The position numbers were made by a program, and so were the translations under genes. A stretch of DNA of 15,465 nucleotides from positions 1 through 15,465 of the forward strand of contig UQQA01000051.1 in assembly GCA_900543105.1 (NCBI GenBank), written 5' to 3'. Of the stretch, positions 15,438-15,465 are shown one piece after another. The notes under the pieces were generated by a model that had not been told where the DNA came from, searched no databases, and saw only the letters and a program-made list of their open reading frames with translations. The first letter of the stretch is position 1. Each line of letters starts with the position of its first letter. This DNA comes from an uncultured Ruminococcus sp. Lineage in GTDB: Bacteria > Bacillota > Clostridia > Oscillospirales > Ruminococcaceae.

Positions 15438-15465
15438 TTGACTTATTAAACAAAATATCGTATAA
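15438..15465 (+). promoter_or_regulatory. Probable promoter of the next gene (cut by window edge)
   Basis: The -35 TTGACT (15438-15443), a 17-bp spacer and TATAA (15461-15465, sixth base off-window) form a good vegetative promoter reading rightward. It follows directly after the terminator, in AT-rich sequence. The gene it would serve is outside the window. Confidence 0.55.

Overview
The window looks like a chromosome segment of a Ruminococcus-type gut Firmicute (Oscillospiraceae). This rests on the style of the genes: lipoprotein-type binding proteins, a cobalamin riboswitch with a Rho-independent terminator, AGGA-type ribosome binding sites, and a very large secreted protein with a Ruminococcus-like signal peptide and leucine-rich repeats. 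The genus is an inference. The window has two unrelated halves that read away from each other across a roughly 1 kb AT-rich regulatory region (6131-7097).

Left half, minus strand (1-6130): two FecCD/BtuCDF-type ABC importer gene sets in tandem. The first in transcription order is binding lipoprotein (5198-6130), permease (4216-5256), ATPase (3444-4223) and the cobaltochelatase cbiK (2720-3463), all overlapping or nearly so. A 102-bp palindromic repeat (2619-2720) separates it from a second set: binding lipoprotein (1501-2595), permease (509-1501) and an ATPase cut by the window edge (1-502). The first operon has a strong promoter (6707-6735), a long leader with a cobalamin riboswitch (about 6350-6545), and a hairpin-plus-U-tract terminator (6141-6190) just before the first start codon. 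This is the layout of a corrinoid-repressed attenuator, so the first importer most likely carries corrinoids, cobalt-related compounds or a corrinoid precursor. The substrate of the second importer cannot be read from the sequence.

A second copy of the 102-bp palindrome (6535-6636) lies between the operon promoter and the riboswitch. Its inner end seems to supply the 5' strand of the riboswitch's closing P1 helix.

Right half, plus strand (6908-15409): a self-contained single-gene unit with a near-consensus extended -10 promoter, a leader of about 155 nt with two hairpins, one gene for a 2744-residue exported protein, and a strong terminator. The protein is built as signal peptide, about six roughly 100-residue beta-sandwich-like modules, a leucine-rich repeat domain, a long repetitive region of probable beta-solenoid fold in five units (the last a half unit), a Pro/Glu linker, and three more copies of the terminal module. 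No catalytic domain and no cell-wall anchor can be seen, so a binding, adhesin or scaffold role is most likely. A probable promoter for the next gene begins at the right edge (15438-15465).
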